Assembly (NCBI GenBank): GCA_002298155.1
Contig: DBME01000439.1
Coordinates: forward strand, 7,628-16,369
Reading direction: 5' to 3'
DNA: 8,742 nt
From: Holophagaceae bacterium UBA706
GTDB taxonomy: Bacteria; Acidobacteriota; Holophagae; Holophagales; Holophagaceae
How positions within the stretch are numbered: position 1 is the first letter of the stretch; each line of letters starts with the position of its first letter. Below the pieces are notes generated by a model that had not been told where the DNA came from, did no database searches, and worked only from the letters and a program-made list of their open reading frames with translations. The translations under genes and the position numbers were made by a program. Below, piece by piece: positions 6,467 to 8,742 of the stretch.

Positions 6467-7078
6467 TCAGGCGAGCGAACGCCGCTGGCTCACCCACGGC
6501 GTGCCCGCGGACGCGAAGCGCCAGGGGCGGTCCCGGTCCTCCGCCACGGCGAAGTCCACGCCCACCCGGGGGCCGGTGAGGACCGCGGCGGGGGGGCAGC
6601 CTTCCAGGACCACCAGGCCCCCGGGGCCGAACAGCGGCTGGCCCGTGAAGGAGAGATCAATGCCCAGGGCCTGGGCCACCTTACCGGGGCCGGTGAGCAA
6701 GGCGGGGCCCTTCACCCCGTTCCGCCGGGCCAGGACGGTCTCGAGACCCTCCACCGGCTCGCAGGCACGGATGAGCACCGCCTCGGCCAGGCCGGCCGGG
6801 CCCGTGACGATGTTGAGCATGTGGTGCATGCCATAGCAGAAGTACACATAGGCCCGCCCGCCCTCGTCCCACACGGGGGCGTTGCGGGGGGTGCGCCCGG
6901 ACCGCGCGTGGCTGGCGGAATCCGAGGGGCCACCGTAGGCTTCCACTTCCGTGATGCGCAGGGTGACGCCGCCCAGGCGCAGGTGCCGGCCCAGGAGGTC
7001 CCGGGCCACCTCGGCCACGGGGCGGAGGTAGAAGGCCGGGGGCAGGGGCTGCGCGGCGGGCCTGGCGCGGGGGGGCAC
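6467..7078 (-). CDS. mpg: 3-methyladenine DNA glycosylase, AAG/Mpg family
   Basis: This monofunctional DNA glycosylase starts base-excision repair by removing alkylated purines and, in many homologues, hypoxanthine. At 203 residues it is of normal bacterial length. Aligned by eye with human AAG, the catalytic Glu is E46 and a pocket Tyr is Y48 (ITEVEAYGG), the pocket His is H57 (ASHARSGRTPRN), and Y79 and Y82 (YVYFCYGMHH) correspond to the base-stacking and intercalating tyrosines. Later conserved blocks are RACEPVEGLE and LLTGPGKVAQALGI. The GTG at 7078 is chosen because GAGG (7084-7087), overlapping the guaD stop codon, lies 5 nt upstream; the first dozen residues are a non-conserved Pro/Arg/Ala-rich leader. 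The 7-nt gap to guaD implies co-transcription and probable translational coupling. Confidence 0.95.
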   Translation of the reverse strand: MPPRARPAAQPLPPAFYLRPVAEVARDLLGRHLRLGGVTLRITEVEAYGGPSDSASHARSGRTPRNAPVWDEGGRAYVYFCYGMHHMLNIVTGPAGLAEAVLIRACEPVEGLETVLARRNGVKGPALLTGPGKVAQALGIDLSFTGQPLFGPGGLVVLEGCPPAAVLTGPRVGVDFAVAEDRDRPWRFASAGTPWVSQRRSLA

Positions 7079-7083
7079 CGGGG

Positions 7084-7087
7084 CCTC
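7084..7087 (-). promoter_or_regulatory. Ribosome-binding site of mpg, overlapping the guaD stop
   Basis: GAGG on the minus strand overlaps the TGA stop of guaD (7086-7088) and lies 5 nt before the GTG start of mpg. It supports the GTG start and suggests that ribosomes finishing guaD feed mpg translation. Confidence 0.6.
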
Positions 7088-8456
7088 AGGCTTCCAGGGC
7101 GTGGCAGCGCTTGCCGCGCACGTAGGCGGCGCGGACCATGGCCGGGTCGGAACGGTACATGAGCCGCGAGAGGACCTCGTCCGGGCGCAGGATGGCGCGG
7201 GTTTCGGCGGGATCCACCCGGGACGGGTCCACCACCATGAAATCCGCGTCCTTGCCCGCGTCCAGGCTGCCGATGACGGCCTCCAGGCCCAGGGCCCGGG
7301 CGCTGTGGAGGGTGGCCAGATGGAAGGCCAGGGCGGGATCCACGGGTTCCTCGGCCTCCAGGTCCAGGGCCTCGGCGAGGCGGGAACGCAGGGCCGCGTC
7401 CAGGCCTTCCAGCTCCTCCAGGCGCCGGGCCTGGATGCGCTGGCCGGCCCACCGGAGCTTGGAGGCGTTGCAGGCCATGGCCATCTCGCCCCACATGTCC
7501 AGGCTGGGACCGCCGCCCACGTCCGAGGCCAGGCCCACGGAGATGCCCTCGGACAGCCACCTGCGCAGGGGCATGATGCCGCTCTTGATGAAGGCGTTGG
7601 AACGGGGGCAGTGGACCATGGTGGCGCCGCTTTCGCGGATCACGTCCCGCTCGGAGCGGTCGAGGTGGATGCAGTGGCCCAGGAGGGTCCGGGGGCCCAG
7701 CATCCCGGCCGAGGCGTAGACGTCCGTGTAGTCCCGGGCCTCGGGGAAGAGTTCGCGCACCCGGTCGATCTCGCCCAGGTTCTCGCTGAGGTGGGTCTGG
7801 ATGTAGGCGCCGTGGCGCTGCGCGGCGAGGGAGAGGCCCTTCATGAGCTCCATGGAGCACACCGGGGCGAAGCGGGGCGTGAAGGCGTACTGGAGCCTGC
7901 CGCGGTCCCGGCCGTGCCAGGTGGCGCAGAGTTCTTCGCTCTGGGCCAGGGAGGCGTCGGTGGCCTCCAGGAGGGCAGGGGGGGTATGGCGGTCCATCAT
8001 GACCTTGCCCAGAATGGCGCGGATGCCGCTGCGTTCTGCTTCCCGGAAGGCCCGGTCGGCGGCCTCCTGGTGGACCGTGAGGTAGGCCACGGAGGTGGTG
8101 GTGCCCACGGCCAGCTGGTGCCGGAAGTAGAGCCGCGCCGCCGCGGCGGCCACCTCGGGGTCCCGGAACCGCGCCTCGGCGGGGAAGATGTGGGTCTCCA
8201 GCCAGGGCAGGAGCTCAAGCCCGTCCAGGGCCACGCATTCGTACTGGGGCAGGTGGGAGTGCAGGTCCACGAGGCCGGGGAGGATCCAGTGGGGCCGGAG
8301 GTCCAGCACCTCGGCGCCGGGATGGGCGGCGGCGACGGCCTCGAAGGGACCGGCGTCAACGATCCGGCCTTCGCCGTCCACCAGCAGCCCGCCGTCGGGG
8401 ATGTCCTTGAGGCGCGCAGGCGCCTCGGGGCTCAGCAGGTGAGCGCGGTAGAGCAC
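7086..8456 (-). CDS. guaD: Guanine deaminase (amidohydrolase superfamily)
   Basis: It hydrolyses guanine to xanthine and ammonia in purine salvage and breakdown, in the cytoplasm. The 456-residue product matches E. coli GuaD across its length: metal-binding HxH in PGLVDLHSHLPQYE (H66, H68), GTTTSVAYLTVH, GKVMMDR, TPRFAPVCS (Arg195), THLSENLGEI (His222), GHCIHL (His261), the SDVGGG block with the metal/catalytic Asp312, and the closing LATLHSARALGL...GKDADFMVVD. Relative to E. coli GuaD there is an insertion of roughly 28 charged residues at about 345-372 (RRLEELEGLDAALRSRLAEA). The GTG at 8456 is preferred: GGAG (8465-8468) lies 8 nt upstream and the protein then begins where homologues do. 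The open frame continues to an ATG at 8594, but that would translate the candidate promoter and a hairpin into residues with no family match. A promoter lies just upstream and mpg follows directly. Confidence 0.95.
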   Translation of the reverse strand: MLYRAHLLSPEAPARLKDIPDGGLLVDGEGRIVDAGPFEAVAAAHPGAEVLDLRPHWILPGLVDLHSHLPQYECVALDGLELLPWLETHIFPAEARFRDPEVAAAAARLYFRHQLAVGTTTSVAYLTVHQEAADRAFREAERSGIRAILGKVMMDRHTPPALLEATDASLAQSEELCATWHGRDRGRLQYAFTPRFAPVCSMELMKGLSLAAQRHGAYIQTHLSENLGEIDRVRELFPEARDYTDVYASAGMLGPRTLLGHCIHLDRSERDVIRESGATMVHCPRSNAFIKSGIMPLRRWLSEGISVGLASDVGGGPSLDMWGEMAMACNASKLRWAGQRIQARRLEELEGLDAALRSRLAEALDLEAEEPVDPALAFHLATLHSARALGLEAVIGSLDAGKDADFMVVDPSRVDPAETRAILRPDEVLSRLMYRSDPAMVRAAYVRGKRCHALEA

Positions 8457-8464
8457 GTGTCGAT

Positions 8465-8468
8465 CTCC
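8465..8468 (-). promoter_or_regulatory. Ribosome-binding site that fixes the guaD GTG start
   Basis: GGAG on the minus strand, 8 nt before the GTG at 8456. No ATG lies nearby in this frame, and the upstream ATG at 8594 would add 46 residues unlike any guanine deaminase. Confidence 0.6.
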
Positions 8469-8477
8469 AAAAGAATG

Positions 8478-8496
8478 GCCGACCCCAGAAGTCGGC
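8478..8496 (-). promoter_or_regulatory. Hairpin in the guaD leader
   Basis: GCCGAC and GTCGGC form a perfect 6-bp stem with a 7-nt loop. On the minus strand it is followed by CATTCTTTT and then the guaD ribosome site. It would form in the 5' leader if transcription starts from the promoter at 8510-8539. The T-rich patch is too weak to call it a terminator. A modest control element or chance are both possible. Confidence 0.35.
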
Positions 8497-8509
8497 ACAA
8501 AACAGTGGG

Positions 8510-8539
8510 AAGATAGCACGGATTCCTTGCGGCCGCCAA
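8510..8539 (-). promoter_or_regulatory. Candidate extended -10 promoter for guaD-mpg
   Basis: On the minus strand, TTGGCG (8534-8539, 4 of 6) is followed after 18 nt by TATCTT (8510-8515, 4 of 6). A TG dinucleotide one base before the -10 makes TGCTATCTT, an extended -10. Transcription would start near 8503, giving a leader of about 47 nt. Confidence 0.5.
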
Positions 8540-8551
8540 GTCCGGCCCCCC

Positions 8552-8574
8552 GGAGCCCCCTCGGGCGGGGCTCC
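8552..8574. repeat. GC-rich inverted repeat upstream of the guaD promoter
   Basis: GGAGCCCC (8552-8559) and GGGGCTCC (8567-8574) form a perfect 8-bp stem with a 7-nt loop. Neither strand has a T tract after it, so it is not a canonical intrinsic terminator. It sits 13 bp upstream of the -35 box and could be a protein site or part of a dispersed palindrome. Confidence 0.5.
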
Positions 8575-8742
8575 AAGGTTGCCGCATGATCCATTCACGG
8601 CGCTCGGAGAAATCCTCTTCAGGCGACCCATCACCCAATGCCCCAACGCCCTGAAACAGTTAAGAAACTGATCAAACACAGAGATTCTCAGAGGCACAGA
8701 GGTCGCCGAGGGCATTTGAGAATCCTGCTCCGACCCATTTCC
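8575..8742. repeat. Gene-free edge with CACAGAG-type short repeats and inverted repeats
   Basis: No supportable gene is present here. Three near-copies of a CACAGAGG-like unit lie at 8677-8683, 8687-8694 (CTCAGAGG) and 8695-8702. GATTCTCA (8683-8690) is inverted perfectly as TGAGAATC (8717-8724), CAGTT/AACTG (8657-8670) forms a small hairpin, and TTCAGGCG (8618-8625) pairs with CGCCCTGAA (8647-8655) with one bulge. Such clustered dyads and CACAGAG units resemble dispersed non-coding repeats seen in various bacterial genomes. The neighbouring gene beyond 8742 cannot be seen. Confidence 0.4.

Noticed and set aside
7101..8516. Plus-strand open frame of about 470 codons opposite guaD
   Set aside because: It mirrors the guaD codons, has low-complexity Gly/Val/Gln-rich translation, and lacks a credible ribosome site or domain.
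8552..8574. GC-rich hairpin as an intrinsic terminator
   Set aside because: The stem is perfect, but no T tract follows it on either strand.
8457..8594. Longer guaD start at the ATG at 8594
   Set aside because: The 46 added residues do not resemble guanine deaminases and would cover the candidate promoter and leader hairpin. The GTG at 8456 has a good ribosome site.
8677..8702. CACAGAG repeats as a CRISPR fragment
   Set aside because: The units are 7-8 bases, imperfect and nearly contiguous, with no uniform spacers and no cas genes nearby.

Overview
The window is high-GC bacterial DNA in which every supportable gene lies on the minus strand, so transcription runs from high to low coordinates. 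The adaptor protein (HlyD/RND type) paired with MacB/FtsX-type permeases points to a didermic (Gram-negative) bacterium. Base composition and gene style would fit a high-GC lineage such as Acidobacteriota or Deltaproteobacteria-like groups, but nothing here fixes the taxon.

Layout, read in the direction of transcription. (1) 8742-8457: a gene-free stretch with short CACAGAG-type repeats, several inverted repeats and a probable promoter. (2) 8456-7086: guaD, guanine deaminase. Only 7 nt separate it from (3) 7078-6467: a 3-methyladenine DNA glycosylase (Mpg/AAG family), whose ribosome-binding site overlaps the guaD stop codon. (4) 6466-6353: an intergenic region with a weak terminator candidate and a 26-bp dyad in front of the next operon. 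(5) 6352-2135: a four-gene exporter operon (HlyD-like adaptor, LolD/MacB-type ATPase, two different FtsX/MacB-like permeases) whose genes all overlap by 1 to 4 bp. (6) 2095-976: a strong sigma70-like promoter with an overlapping dyad, then a PadR-family regulator and a HAAS-like multi-spanning membrane protein, joined by a GTGA overlap. (7) 968-554: a promoter, ribosomal protein L31 (rpmE), a strong intrinsic terminator, and then the first 184 codons of release factor 1 (prfA), which runs off the low-coordinate end.

Functionally there are three themes: purine handling (guaD/mpg), an ATP-driven tripartite-type exporter with a PadR/HAAS pair downstream that may regulate it or sense envelope conditions, and translation (rpmE/prfA). 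I see no mobile element, CRISPR array, rRNA or tRNA, and no clearly new defence or biosynthetic system. The points most worth checking are the terminator between rpmE and prfA, the two candidate operator dyads, the extra N-terminal membrane segment of the second permease, and the repeat-like DNA at the high-coordinate edge.
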